Shown here: in pieces, positions 17,466 through 25,850 of the stretch
How the letters are laid out: each line of letters starts with the position of its first letter
Position numbering within the stretch: position 1 is the stretch's first letter
Origin: Planctomycetota bacterium
Lineage (GTDB): Bacteria; Planctomycetota; Phycisphaerae; Sedimentisphaerales; Anaerohalosphaeraceae
Assembly (NCBI GenBank): GCA_016873215.1
Contig: VGXU01000003.1
Coordinates: 46,340 to 110,339 of the forward strand
Reading direction: 5' to 3'
Length of the DNA: 64,000 nucleotides
Translations under genes and position numbers: made by a program
The notes under the pieces: generated by a model
Seen by the model: the letters and a program-made list of their open reading frames with translations, nothing else
What the model was told of the DNA's origin: nothing
Databases searched by the model: none

Positions 17466-18296
17466 ATGAAACAGGTCATATTTTCAAATCCGTGGCGGGC
17501 ATTCTTCGAAGAACAGGGACTTCGCGGCTTTGAGGATTTTTTCGATGCGTTCGAAGGGACGCAAATCAACAAAAATACAAAACGCAGTGTCCTGACACGC
17601 ACCTTCGAAAACGGCGGGCAAAGCCGGACGTTCTTTTTGAAACGGTTTTTTAACCCGCACTTCAAAGACATGCTCTTCGCCCTCTATAACTGGCATCGGC
17701 CGTGCAGCCAGGGCCGGCTCGAATGGAACTGCGCCAATTATCTGCTCTCGCACGGCATTGAGACCTATCGCCCGGCCTGCTTCGGTGAAATCAGCATCCT
17801 CTGCGTCGAATGGCGGTCGTTCTTTCTGACCGAAAAGCTGCCCGGCATGAGCCTGACGGAATTTCTCAAACAGTGCTGGCTGACGATCAACACCCATCGG
17901 CAGGAAAAACTTTTGTCGGACCTGGCGGGCTTTATCCGGCGGATTCATAGCCTCCGCGTCAGCCTGCCGGACTTGTACGCCTATCATATCTTCGTGGAGC
18001 AATGTAAGCTTGGTATAAACGCCGACGGCAAAGAAAACGCCTATTCGTTCGCTGTCATTGATTTGCATCGGATGAGCATCAACGTCCCGGCGTGGCGGAT
18101 GCCGGCCGTTCGCATCGAAAACCTTGCCCGGCTGAATTTCAGCCTCCGCGACGGATACATCAGCCCCGCACAGCGGCAGTTTTTACTGCGGCAAAGTCTG
18201 AATGATTTCCCGGAGTCGAAAGTGAACGCAATGCTCGAAAAAATCCTCCGCCGGACCAATCACATTCACCATCGCCGCAACCAGCCGGTCTATTGA
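17466..18296 (+). CDS. WaaP/Kdo-type lipopolysaccharide kinase family protein
   Basis: Proteins of this family have a protein-kinase-like fold and, in Gram-negatives, phosphorylate the LPS inner core. The 276-residue product contains the typical elements: FFLKRFFNPHFKD with the ATP-binding Lys (about 59), EWNCANYLLSHGIETYRPAC, FFLTEKLPGMSLTEFL, the HRD-like DLYAYHIFVEQ (about 160-172) and the metal-binding loop VIDLHRMSIN (about 197-206). No LPS or glycosyltransferase genes accompany it. It stands alone between two long noncoding stretches, so its substrate is open. Confidence 0.78.
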   Translation: MKQVIFSNPWRAFFEEQGLRGFEDFFDAFEGTQINKNTKRSVLTRTFENGGQSRTFFLKRFFNPHFKDMLFALYNWHRPCSQGRLEWNCANYLLSHGIETYRPACFGEISILCVEWRSFFLTEKLPGMSLTEFLKQCWLTINTHRQEKLLSDLAGFIRRIHSLRVSLPDLYAYHIFVEQCKLGINADGKENAYSFAVIDLHRMSINVPAWRMPAVRIENLARLNFSLRDGYISPAQRQFLLRQSLNDFPESKVNAMLEKILRRTNHIHHRRNQPVY

Positions 18297-18430
18297 ACGT
18301 GCTTTTGAATGCCCTGTCATATTAAGCATTTATTAAGATTGGGTTTGTTTGGGTTTGCTTTTGTTTTGTGTTTTTTAGATTAGTCCTTTCCGTGTAATAA
18401 GTTATCGATTTTTAAATTGGGTTTGCTTTT

Positions 18431-18459
18431 CCAAAAAATGATGGTGAACCATTTTTTGG
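18431..18459. repeat. Perfect 10-bp inverted repeat
   Basis: CCAAAAAATG, nine bases, then CATTTTTTGG. It lies 135 nt after the WaaP-like gene. It could act as a weak terminator-like hairpin on either strand, but the stem is AT-rich and a T tract is absent. Confidence 0.6.
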
Positions 18460-18655
18460 ATATCAAAAATCAAAGTGCAAAAATCAAAATTAAGGAGTCG
18501 GCAGGGCCGACGGCTGAAATAAGCGGATTCCTCACCCGCAAGGGGTTCGGAACGACGGGCCTCTTGTTCTGTCAAGTTCTTCGACAACATGATACACATA
18601 CTCCTTTTGTTTTCAAAGTTCATAGTTCTTAGTTCGTGGTTCGTAGAAAATCTGG

Positions 18656-18675
18656 ATTCCGGCCTTCGCCGGAAT
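18656..18675. repeat. ATTCCGG/CCGGAAT palindrome of a widespread dispersed type
   Basis: ATTCCGG, CCTTCG loop, CCGGAAT, followed by GACAG. The same general design (GGATTCC..GGAATGAC) is common between genes in many unrelated bacteria. Role unknown. Confidence 0.7.
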
Positions 18676-18861
18676 GACAGAACCACAAGGCGCAAAAGAG
18701 GCGCCTCTTATATAGGGCGGACTTGCACGCCGGTGTCGAAAATTTGTGATTTTTCGAGGGCAAAAAAGATGTAAGTCTTTATTTGGAAAGGAGTTAAAAA
18801 TTTATGGAATTTTATAATACAACAGGATAGTGCAATCGCAATTGTGTTGAAATAGCATAAA

Positions 18862-18889
18862 CCACAGATTGACGCAGATTGTCACAGAG
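18862..18889. repeat. CACAGATT-type short direct repeats
   Basis: Three imperfect copies of CCACAGATT, CGCAGATT and TCACAGAG at about 10-nt spacing. A related run is at 28098-28125, upstream of ddl. Such strings are frequent intergenic repeats in planctomycetes and related phyla. Role unknown. Confidence 0.6.
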
Positions 18890-19164
18890 AGAAAAAAGGG
18901 AGAAGGCAAGAGACAAAAGGTATGTAGATATACAGGTATGCAGGGATGAGGAGGGCAAGAACTTAACTCAAGAGGATAAAACGTATTGCGAATTGAGAAT
19001 GCAGAATTTAGAATTGAGAAATTGTGGAATGCAAAGGGTACGGAAGGAAAATTCAAAATGTGAAATTGGGCAAAAATGTACCTGACCCCTTTATTTATCC
19101 TTGACCCGCTTTGATTCACTGAGCGGAATTAGTCGTATAATTCGCAAGAAAAGGGGTTGAGTTA

Positions 19165-19193
19165 TTGCACTCAGATGAAGATTTTGGTAAAAT
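19165..19193 (+). promoter_or_regulatory. Possible promoter of the propeller glycosidase-like gene
   Basis: TTGCAC (19165-19170), a 17-nt spacer and TAAAAT (19188-19193), 70 nt before the start at 19264. The -35 match is weak. A hairpin GCTTGGC/GCCAAGC (19208-19227) would fall in the leader. Confidence 0.3.
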
Positions 19194-19263
19194 TATTGAA
19201 TTAGTATGCTTGGCGGCGTAGCCAAGCGTTTAATATGGGAAATGTCCGTTTATAGGACAAAAG

Positions 19264-20475
19264 ATGTTGTCAAATACAGTTATGGAAAATCCGTTGTACG
19301 CCGCTTGGGAAAATTCCTCCCAGCCTAAAATCAGCCACTTTGAAAAAGTGAAAAAGAAATTTAACAGATGGTCTGATTGGTTCATTGTAATTCTTGTTTT
19401 ACTCTTTCATTACTTGATACTGAACAGTATTGTGTGCGCCGCTGAGACAGTAGTGACTCCGGAAATTGACCGCAAATTGATGGACAAGTGGTCCGCGCCT
19501 TATCGTGGATGGCATTATTGGCCTGATCACGTCATCACGGCAGAACCGAATATTGTTGGGTATGATAAATTCCATGATACGGATGTCCCGTGTGTCTATC
19601 AACTGCCTGGACAGCCGAATAAGTGGCTCATGAGCTTTATTGCTTTCGATGGCAAAGGCTATAATTCATTTGTTGCCGAAAGCACGGACCTGATCCACTG
19701 GCTCAATCCACGGCTGGCGCTTGGCTTTGGCAAGCAGGACGAATTCGATTTTGGCGGCTGCGTGCTCGGTGGATATCTCTACGAGTCCTACGACATCAAA
19801 GCACCACGTCTGCTCAAAAAGCACGATGGTAAGTTCTGGACGCTCTACGGCTGCTATGCCAAACAGGGTGGCTACGAAATCGACCCGGGCTATGAAGGTG
19901 TAGCTATAAGTAATGATGGCCTCACGTGGCGGAGGGCTAAGGATATACCGATTCTCTCTGTACAAGATGCTGACTGCGCGGAATGGGAGCAGCACTGCAT
20001 TTATCAGCCCTGGCTGGTTGAGCACGATGGCATGTTCTACAATTTCTATAACGCCAAACACATGCCAAATTGGGTCGAGCAAATGGGATTGGCTAAGTCC
20101 CGAGACTTGTTGAACTGGAAACGTTATGAAGGCAACCCGATCGTGCGGGTCCGCAAGGAGAACTATGATGAGCAGTTCTGCTCCGATGGTAAGGTGTTTC
20201 GCGACGGCGATCACTGGGTGATGTTCTACTTCGGTGTGGGCAAAGGTGGTGCGCACATAATGATGGCCTTTTCGCGAGACCTGCTACACTGGGCGTCACA
20301 TCCGGAACCACTCTACAAGGCAGGCGGACATCCCACCGGTCTAGACAAACAATACGCCCACAAGATTTCGTTGGTTTACAACCCGAACAACGAGATATTT
20401 TACCTTTACTATTGCGCCTGCGGCAACAAAGGGCGTGGAATTGGCTTGATCAGCAGCAAGCCACTCTTACCTTAA
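19264..20475 (+). CDS. Five-bladed beta-propeller glycosidase-like protein, membrane-anchored or exported
   Basis: The 403-residue product has repeated motifs of the GH43/GH32/GH130-like propeller type, for example FVAESTDLIHWLNPR, VAISNDGLTWRRAKDIPILS, GLAKSRDLLNWKRYEGNPIV and FSRDLLHWASHPEPLYKAGG. This suggests a glycan-acting hydrolase or phosphorylase; substrate is unknown. The N-terminus carries a hydrophobic stretch (about 39-55) after 38 charged or polar residues, so it is either a membrane anchor or a signal peptide with a start downstream of that chosen. AGGA lies 6 nt before the ATG at 19264. The gene stands alone next to repeat debris, which fits recent acquisition. Confidence 0.7.
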   Translation: MLSNTVMENPLYAAWENSSQPKISHFEKVKKKFNRWSDWFIVILVLLFHYLILNSIVCAAETVVTPEIDRKLMDKWSAPYRGWHYWPDHVITAEPNIVGYDKFHDTDVPCVYQLPGQPNKWLMSFIAFDGKGYNSFVAESTDLIHWLNPRLALGFGKQDEFDFGGCVLGGYLYESYDIKAPRLLKKHDGKFWTLYGCYAKQGGYEIDPGYEGVAISNDGLTWRRAKDIPILSVQDADCAEWEQHCIYQPWLVEHDGMFYNFYNAKHMPNWVEQMGLAKSRDLLNWKRYEGNPIVRVRKENYDEQFCSDGKVFRDGDHWVMFYFGVGKGGAHIMMAFSRDLLHWASHPEPLYKAGGHPTGLDKQYAHKISLVYNPNNEIFYLYYCACGNKGRGIGLISSKPLLP

Positions 20476-20607
20476 AAGAATTGACTCAGAACAAGACAAA
20501 GTAGTTTGGCAACCATTGTTTTTCATAACAGTATGATAAATCCATTTCAAAATCTTGCCTGTAAATCTTAACCATAATTGTGCAACTATCATCTGTGTTG
20601 ACTAATA

Positions 20608-20985
20608 TTAATTATTAAAAAGTCTGCCAATTTTTTTAAAAAAGGGGTCATCCAGCCGGCTGATGCGCAGGTTATCCCTGTATTTGTCCGCCCAGGAATG
20701 GTATCTGTGCGGTTTCCATAAGGTAGGATATTTTCGGCATCCATAGATCGTTGATATAATCCCATACAACAGTCCGCTGACCCAGATTATCAGAAAAGTA
20801 ATCGCGAAACTGATAAAGCCGTAGGCGACGATCTGCGGATGATGCTTTGCCCAGGGAGGAAGAAAAACCGCCAGAAGACAGACAATCAACAATATCACCA
20901 TCGCGGTCAATACCAATTTTCGAACCGGATGGGGGCCCACCTGCTTCCAATTGATAAGCATTCTAAGAAAAGCCGGCTTTCTCAT
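20608..20985 (-). CDS. Small integral membrane protein, unknown function
   Basis: A 125-residue protein with two strong hydrophobic segments (about 25-44 and 53-76), a basic N-terminus and a charged C-terminal tail (HSWADKYRDNLRISRLDDPF). I do not recognise the family. It lies 27 nt downstream of the 21013-21498 gene on the same strand and may share its transcript. Confidence 0.55.
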   Translation of the reverse strand: MRKPAFLRMLINWKQVGPHPVRKLVLTAMVILLIVCLLAVFLPPWAKHHPQIVAYGFISFAITFLIIWVSGLLYGIISTIYGCRKYPTLWKPHRYHSWADKYRDNLRISRLDDPFFKKIGRLFNN

Positions 20986-21012
20986 GTTCCGTTTTTCTTT
21001 ATACGGAAAACG

Positions 21013-21498
21013 TTAATCAATTTTGGCGACGAGAACGACGTAATTTTTGCCGTAGGCTTTGGCGCATTTGGGACAGGTGGTGTAGAAAAAGTACAGATGC
21101 TTTGTCGCCTTGCCTCTGGACTTCACGAAGGTATCCATTTGGCCCATCCATGTGCGGATATTTTTATAGGGGCCTTCAAATACTTTGGTCAGGAACCGGC
21201 CGGAGATTCTGGCCATTTCGGAATTTGGAATATCTTTGGTGACCGCGATATAAACATCGGCGCCCCACAGCGATTTTTCATCCGACAACAGCAGCGGCTC
21301 GGGCGTCAGGGCCTGGGCCTGTACAATTTTTTCCATATTGCGGACCATGACTTTGCCGAAGTTGAGCGGGATGTGCAGGAAACTTCGTACATGGTCTTTT
21401 AAGAACAGCTTGTCCCGCCATGTGTGTTCTTTTTCATCCCACGGGGCGGGGTCGAACGGCGGGCAGCAGCCGGTGGGACTGTCATATAATTTGTCCAT
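21013..21498 (-). CDS. Conserved hypothetical protein, GyrI-like candidate
   Basis: A 161-residue soluble protein beginning MDKLYDSPTGCCPPFDPAPW, with WDEKEHTWRDKLFLKDHVRS and a late YFFYTTCPKCAKAYGKNYVV. This sequence type is widespread and often simply labelled hydrolase; the overall arrangement suggests a GyrI/SOUL-like small-molecule-binding fold, but I cannot confirm it. CxxC occurs at about 143-146, which might bind metal. Function is not assigned. Confidence 0.5.
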   Translation of the reverse strand: MDKLYDSPTGCCPPFDPAPWDEKEHTWRDKLFLKDHVRSFLHIPLNFGKVMVRNMEKIVQAQALTPEPLLLSDEKSLWGADVYIAVTKDIPNSEMARISGRFLTKVFEGPYKNIRTWMGQMDTFVKSRGKATKHLYFFYTTCPKCAKAYGKNYVVLVAKID

Positions 21499-21521
21499 AA
21501 AACCTCCTGTTCAATTAAGTT

Positions 21522-21565
21522 CCCAGGGCGTTGCCCTTGGCTAAGTTATTTTGGCCTTTCAGGCC
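21522..21565. repeat. Double-hairpin dispersed repeat
   Basis: Two palindromes are separated by 12 nt: CCCAGGGC/GCCCTTGG (21522-21540) and GGCC/GGCC (21553-21565), joined by CTAAGTTATTTT. This two-stem layout with a TAAGTTATT-type linker resembles REP-like repeats. It overlaps the last codons of the 21559-21969 gene and supplies its stop. Confidence 0.55.
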
Positions 21566-21969
21566 GGGACTTGATTGCGACGACGCTTTAATTTATACCC
21601 AACCACTACCCCAATATAAGAAATCACCAAATTTATCACCAAGGGGACTGTTATCATAATCATATAATTGACGTTACTGAAAGAAAAAACGATCTCCATC
21701 GCGACTGTATAAAGCGCCGGCATGCAGAAGAAAAACCTAATGAATGATTTTTCAAATAAAGGCGAAACCAAAAACCCCGTCAACATACTGCTCAGGAACA
21801 GAATGACAGGCATGATGACCATAAAAATAAGCCCTAAGAAAGCTTCCGGTTCTCTACCAGTTGCTCTCTGCCACGGCGTAATTACAAGAAAAATAATCGC
21901 CTCATATAAAATAACCGCTGTTAAAATGCCGGCAAGAACAGACAAAACCGAATACAAAACTTTTTTCAT
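21559..21969 (-). CDS. Four-helix membrane protein, unknown function
   Basis: The chosen start at 21969 (MKKVLYSVLSVLAGILTAVI) has GGGAGG 5 nt upstream, giving 136 residues; a frame from 21999 would add ten. Four hydrophobic segments (about 5-27, 43-65, 77-95, 101-125) are followed by a basic tail KLKRRRNQVPA. The last residues and stop come from a dispersed palindromic repeat. I do not recognise the family. Confidence 0.55.
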   Translation of the reverse strand: MKKVLYSVLSVLAGILTAVILYEAIIFLVITPWQRATGREPEAFLGLIFMVIMPVILFLSSMLTGFLVSPLFEKSFIRFFFCMPALYTVAMEIVFSFSNVNYMIMITVPLVINLVISYIGVVVGYKLKRRRNQVPA

Positions 21970-21996
21970 TGAAACCTCCCGTAAAAGTATTTCAAA

Positions 21997-22026
21997 CAAA
22001 AAAGGGTAGGTCGTTTTGACCCACCC
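21997..22026 (-). terminator. Rho-independent terminator after proS
   Basis: On the minus strand GGGTGGGTC, loop AAAAC, GACCTACCC (one G-U pair) is followed by TTTTTTG. It begins 14 nt after the proS stop and should end the apt-aroB-proS transcript. Its stem also belongs to a GGGTGGGT-type palindrome family seen at 25791 and 28137. Confidence 0.85.
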
Positions 22027-22040
22027 TGCGATTTTTTGTC

Positions 22041-23882
22041 TTATAATTTTTTGGCGATCTCATCTTTTAGCTGCTGGACGAGGGCGACGGCGGTGTCGGC
22101 CGCGGCGACGAGGTCGATGAGTTTCTTATCCTTTTCGCGGCGGAGTTTGAGTTCGATTTTGCCCTCGGCCAGCGTCTTTGGGCCGATGGTCAGGCGAATC
22201 GGAATACCGAGCAGGTCGGCATCCTTGAATTTGACGCCGGCGCGGAGGTCGCGGTCGTCGTATAAGACTTCGACGCCTTTGGCCTGCAGGTCTTTGTAGA
22301 TTTTTTCGGCGGCGCCTGTCACATCGTCGCTGACGGCGGCGGTGGTGATGATGACTTCCCACGGGGCAATCGTAATCGGCAGAATCATACCGTCGGCATC
22401 GTTGCCGGTCTCAATGGCGGAGGCGATGATGCGGTTGACACCGATGCCGTAGCAACCCATCAGGCACGGCTTGATTGCGCCATCGACATCGGAGAATTTG
22501 GCTTCGAGCTTGACGCTGTACTTGGTGCCGAGCTTGAAGACCTGACCGACTTCGATGCCGCGTTTGAATAATAATTTTTTGCCTTCGTAGGTATCGCCAT
22601 CAACGGCGTTGCGGATGTCGGCGACAGCGATGTTTTTGCCTTCAAGCGGGAAATCCCGACCGGGGACGACATTGACCGTGTGGTAATCGGTCTTGTTGGC
22701 GCCTGTAGCTCCGACGGCCATCGCGGCGACGGCGTGGTCGATGATGACCTTGTCGGCTTTATCGCAGATACCGACAGGGCCGGCAAATCCGACGGCCGCG
22801 CCGGTGAGTTTGATGATTTCTGGTTCCTCAGCTAATTCGACTGAATCTCCTACAATTACTCGCATTTTCTCTGGATTAACCTCGTGATCGCCACGCACCA
22901 GAACAGCAATAAGCTTGTATGGTTTTGTTGGCGATTCGCTATTCAAAAGAATTGAAGCAATTGAACGACCATCGTGCTTGGTTAATTTTTCTCCAAGATT
23001 TTTGAGAGATTCAGTTTTAATCCCTTTTGTCGCAAAAATAATAGTCTTGATCATTTTTTGGGGCTTGAGTTTCAAAAACGCGCAGACCTCGTCAATTTTT
23101 CCGACGTTGGGCGTATGCAGGTCCGTCATTGGGCCGGTTTCTTTGGGAGGCTGTTTGGGCAGCGGATCGACGGGGGCTTTTTCGATATTCCATGCGAGGC
23201 TGCTGTCGGCGGTATAGACGATGACGTCTTCGCCGTTGTCGCAGGGGATGGTGAACTGGTGGGAGCCTGTGCCGCCCATCTCGCCGGTCTCGGCCTGCAC
23301 GATGACATAGTCGAGGCCGCAGCGCGTGAAGACCCGGCAATAGGCGTTATACATATCCATATAGGTTTTGTGGAGGCAGTCCTCGGTCGCGTGAAAGCTG
23401 TAGGCGTCCTTCATAATAAATTCTCGCGAGCGGAGGGCGCCGAAGCGCGGGCGAAACTCGTCGCGGTACTTGGTGTTAATCTGATAGAGATTCATCGGAA
23501 GCTGCTTATAGGATTGAATCTCGCAGGAGGCCAGGTAGGTGAAGCCTTCTTCGGCGGTCGGGGACAGGACGTTGCCGCGGCCGTGGCGGTCGATGAATTT
23601 GCCGAGGGTCTCGCCGTAGTCGATGTCGCGGCCGGTGCGCTGCCATAATTCCATCGGCTGCACGACGGGCATGGTGATTTCCTGAGCGCCGGTGCGGTTC
23701 ATTTCTTCGCGGATAATCTGTTCGATTTTGAGAATCATCCGCCGGCCTGAGGGCAGGTAGATGTAGGTTCCGCTGGCCAATTTACGCATCATGCCGGAAC
23801 GAATCATCAGTTGATGGCTGAGAATTTCGGCGTCGGCGGGGAGTTCTTTGACGGTTGGTATCAATGTCTGGCTATAACGCAT
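22041..23882 (-). CDS. proS: Prolyl-tRNA synthetase (bacterial type, with editing domain)
   Basis: ProS charges tRNA-Pro. The 613-residue enzyme is class II: motif 1 region GTYIYLPSGRRMILKIEQII (about 38-57), motif 2 around YRDEFRPRFGALRSREFIMK (about 138-157), and motif 3 GCYGIGVNRIIAS (about 470). The long insertion between motifs 2 and 3 (about 220-400) is the INS editing domain that clears Ala-tRNA-Pro. An anticodon-binding domain closes the protein. It is the last gene of apt-aroB-proS, with a terminator 14 nt on. AT-rich spacer of 40 nt separates it from aroB. Confidence 0.98.
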   Translation of the reverse strand: MRYSQTLIPTVKELPADAEILSHQLMIRSGMMRKLASGTYIYLPSGRRMILKIEQIIREEMNRTGAQEITMPVVQPMELWQRTGRDIDYGETLGKFIDRHGRGNVLSPTAEEGFTYLASCEIQSYKQLPMNLYQINTKYRDEFRPRFGALRSREFIMKDAYSFHATEDCLHKTYMDMYNAYCRVFTRCGLDYVIVQAETGEMGGTGSHQFTIPCDNGEDVIVYTADSSLAWNIEKAPVDPLPKQPPKETGPMTDLHTPNVGKIDEVCAFLKLKPQKMIKTIIFATKGIKTESLKNLGEKLTKHDGRSIASILLNSESPTKPYKLIAVLVRGDHEVNPEKMRVIVGDSVELAEEPEIIKLTGAAVGFAGPVGICDKADKVIIDHAVAAMAVGATGANKTDYHTVNVVPGRDFPLEGKNIAVADIRNAVDGDTYEGKKLLFKRGIEVGQVFKLGTKYSVKLEAKFSDVDGAIKPCLMGCYGIGVNRIIASAIETGNDADGMILPITIAPWEVIITTAAVSDDVTGAAEKIYKDLQAKGVEVLYDDRDLRAGVKFKDADLLGIPIRLTIGPKTLAEGKIELKLRREKDKKLIDLVAAADTAVALVQQLKDEIAKKL

Positions 23883-23922
23883 TCTGATTTTCCATTTTCA
23901 ATTTTCTATTTTCCATTTATGT

Positions 23923-25023
23923 CTAACGGAAACTTTTTTCTATTGCCTGTCTGACTATCTCCTGTGACACTTCGTGCGCCCACCGGCCGTCTTTGCAATA
24001 CACCCGGCCGAGCCTTTCGAGGAGCACGAACCACGGTCGTTTGCCGACAGCTTTTTTATCGAGCAACAGCAAGTCCATTAATTGTTCCATTTTTATATCA
24101 GATGGAATTTCCGTCGGCATACCGAGTTTTTTTAATATTGCCTCGATGCGTTCGATGCGGTCATCGTTGACCATACCCAGGGCCTGTTCCATCATTCCGA
24201 CGGCAATCATACCGATGGCGACACACTGGCCGTGGAGCAATTGATAATCGCAGGCGGATTCGACGGCGTGGCCGATAGTGTGGCCGTAGTTCAAAATCCG
24301 GCGTTTATTTTTTTCGGTGGGGTCTTCTTCGACCACCGAGGCTTTAATCCGGCAATTCCACCCGGCGATTTGTTCCAGTATCTTCGTATCGCGCCGTAAA
24401 ACCATATCGATATTTTTTTCGAGAAACGTAAAATACTCAGGATCGGCGATGGCGGCGTGCTTGACCGATTCGACCAGGCCGGAGCGGTACTGCAAATCAT
24501 CGAGTGTCTTGAGTGTCGCGGTATCAATGAATACCGCCGAGGGGTACCAGAAACAGCCGAATGCGTTTTTGCTCAGTGAGCTGTCCACGCCGGTCTTTCC
24601 GCCGACGCTTGAATCAGCCTGCGCAACGGTCGTCGTCGGGATATGGACGACGGGCACACCCCGCTTGAACACGGCGGCGGCAAAGCCGGCGATATCGCCG
24701 ACGGTTCCACCTCCCAGACCGATAACCACGGTATCGCGGCTGAGACGATGCTGTTCCATTGCTTCGAGAATCGCCGTCGCCGTCGCCATCGTTTTGGACC
24801 GTTCGCCCGCGGGCGTAATGGCATAAGATGGGACATTTTTGCCGCCAGTCAGTGTCGCCAGATGTCCTGCCTGCACTAATTTTTCATCGGTGACGATGAA
24901 AAGTGATTTTTTCGGAAACAGCCGTTCAATCCGTGCCAGAAGTCCGGACAGAATCCCCGTACCGATGGTAATCGGATAACTTCTTTCTTGCTCAGCCGGT
25001 ATTTTTACAAATTGTTCATTCAT
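23923..25023 (-). CDS. aroB: 3-dehydroquinate synthase
   Basis: AroB cyclises DAHP to 3-dehydroquinate, the second step of the shikimate pathway, with NAD and a divalent metal. The 366 residues carry VIGLGGGTVGDIAGFAAAVF (about 100-119), IPTTTVAQADSSVGGKTGVD (about 127-146) and the metal site GHTIGHAVESA (about 247-257), plus LHGQCVAIGM. Length is typical. It lies between apt and proS on one strand. The short spacers contain low-complexity ATCGTCAATCGAAAATCG-like and TTTTCCAT-like repeats. Confidence 0.98.
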   Translation of the reverse strand: MNEQFVKIPAEQERSYPITIGTGILSGLLARIERLFPKKSLFIVTDEKLVQAGHLATLTGGKNVPSYAITPAGERSKTMATATAILEAMEQHRLSRDTVVIGLGGGTVGDIAGFAAAVFKRGVPVVHIPTTTVAQADSSVGGKTGVDSSLSKNAFGCFWYPSAVFIDTATLKTLDDLQYRSGLVESVKHAAIADPEYFTFLEKNIDMVLRRDTKILEQIAGWNCRIKASVVEEDPTEKNKRRILNYGHTIGHAVESACDYQLLHGQCVAIGMIAVGMMEQALGMVNDDRIERIEAILKKLGMPTEIPSDIKMEQLMDLLLLDKKAVGKRPWFVLLERLGRVYCKDGRWAHEVSQEIVRQAIEKSFR

Positions 25024-25092
25024 TCAAGTTAGACATCCATTGACGATTTTCGATTGACGATTCTCGATTCGGACAAAGGCGCAATTCAATCG

Positions 25093-25608
25093 TCAATACT
25101 TCATTACGCTGTGTATCGGATATTTTTTGAGTTTTTCGCGTCCGCCGAGAGCCGTCAGTTCCACCAGAAACGTCAGTCCTATGACTTTTGCGCCGAGTTT
25201 TTCAGCCAGTTGACACGAGGCGGCCATCGTTCCGCCGGTCGCCAGCAAATCGTCAATCATCAGCACGCGGGCACCGGATTTCAGGGCGTCGGTGTGCATT
25301 TCAATCGTATCTGTGCCATATTCGAGACCATAGCTGGTCGAGGTCGTATGCCAGGGCAGTTTGCCCTTTTTTCGGACGGGGACAAAGCCGGCATTCAGCT
25401 CCCGCGCCACGGCGGCACCGAAGATAAAGCCGCGGGCCTCGACCGCCACCACGGCGTCAATCGCCTGGTTGTGGTAAGGGCCGGCCAATTGATAAACCGC
25501 CACAGCCAATGCCTGGCGGTCGGCCAACAACGGCGTAATATCCCGAAACAATATCCCCGGCTTCGGGAAATCCGGGATATCCCGAATGTAAGCCTTTAAA
25601 TCCAGCAT
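25093..25608 (-). CDS. apt: Adenine phosphoribosyltransferase
   Basis: Apt salvages adenine with PRPP to AMP. The 171-residue protein has IRDIPDFPKPGILFRDITPL at the N-terminus, VAVEARGFIFGAAVA, VRKKGKLPW and the PRPP motif VLMIDDLLATGGTMAA (about 114-129). Length is standard. It is the first gene of apt-aroB-proS and diverges from murC. Confidence 0.97.
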   Translation of the reverse strand: MLDLKAYIRDIPDFPKPGILFRDITPLLADRQALAVAVYQLAGPYHNQAIDAVVAVEARGFIFGAAVARELNAGFVPVRKKGKLPWHTTSTSYGLEYGTDTIEMHTDALKSGARVLMIDDLLATGGTMAASCQLAEKLGAKVIGLTFLVELTALGGREKLKKYPIHSVMKY

Positions 25609-25791
25609 AATTAGGCTCCTTTTCTTAAAAACACCTCTTGAGGGCTGGAATTATAAGGAAAAAGTGTATCTTACGAAAGCAAAAAAGCCGGTCGAAACAG
25701 CATGTTTTGAGTTTTTCACTTGCGTCAGCGGGAAACCAAAATTATAGTTTTGTCCCGGTTTTAACCGATTTTTCAATATGTGGAACCGCAG

Positions 25792-25820
25792 GGTGGGTGA
25801 TTTTGGCCCGCCTTTTTTTT
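25792..25820 (+). terminator. Terminator-like hairpin upstream of murC
   Basis: GGTGGGT and GCCCGCC pair with two G-U pairs around a GATTTTG loop, followed by eight T. It faces the + strand, but no + gene precedes it. It may be an attenuator-like leader element, or simply a member of the dispersed GGGTGGGT palindrome family. It overlaps the -35 box proposed for murC. Confidence 0.5.
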
Positions 25821-25831
25821 CTATCTATAAT
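25803..25831 (+). promoter_or_regulatory. Likely promoter of the murC operon
   Basis: TTGGCC (25803-25808), a 17-nt spacer and a perfect TATAAT (25826-25831). Transcription would start about 12-14 nt before the murC ATG, leaving a very short leader with a weak ribosome site (AGGTG). Confidence 0.45.
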
Positions 25832-25850
25832 AAACAGGTGAAAATCCATA

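Larger units (their letters stand above)
18297..19160. repeat. Intergenic region built of dispersed-repeat fragments
   Basis: About 860 bases contain no convincing gene but several elements of the kind scattered between genes in many bacterial genomes. These are a near-repeat of GGGTTTGCTTTTG/GGGTTTGCTTTTCC (18350 and 18419), a perfect 10-bp inverted repeat at 18431-18459, GTCGGC/GCCGAC near 18498, the CGGAATGACAG-type palindrome at 18656-18675, a CACAGATT-type repeat at 18862-18889, and AT-rich GAATTGAGAA-type repeats at 18985-19025. Frames through them are artefacts. Confidence 0.65.

Noticed and set aside
18402..18695. 97-codon minus frame in the repeat-rich gap
   Set aside because: It is a string of translated dispersed repeats (for example the SFRRRPESRF stretch from the ATTCCGG palindrome), a known annotation artefact.
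19666..20256. 196-codon minus frame opposite the glycosidase-like gene
   Set aside because: Antisense to a better-supported gene with propeller motifs.
25638..25841. 67-codon + frame before murC
   Set aside because: It runs through the terminator-like hairpin and the murC promoter and has no ribosome site.
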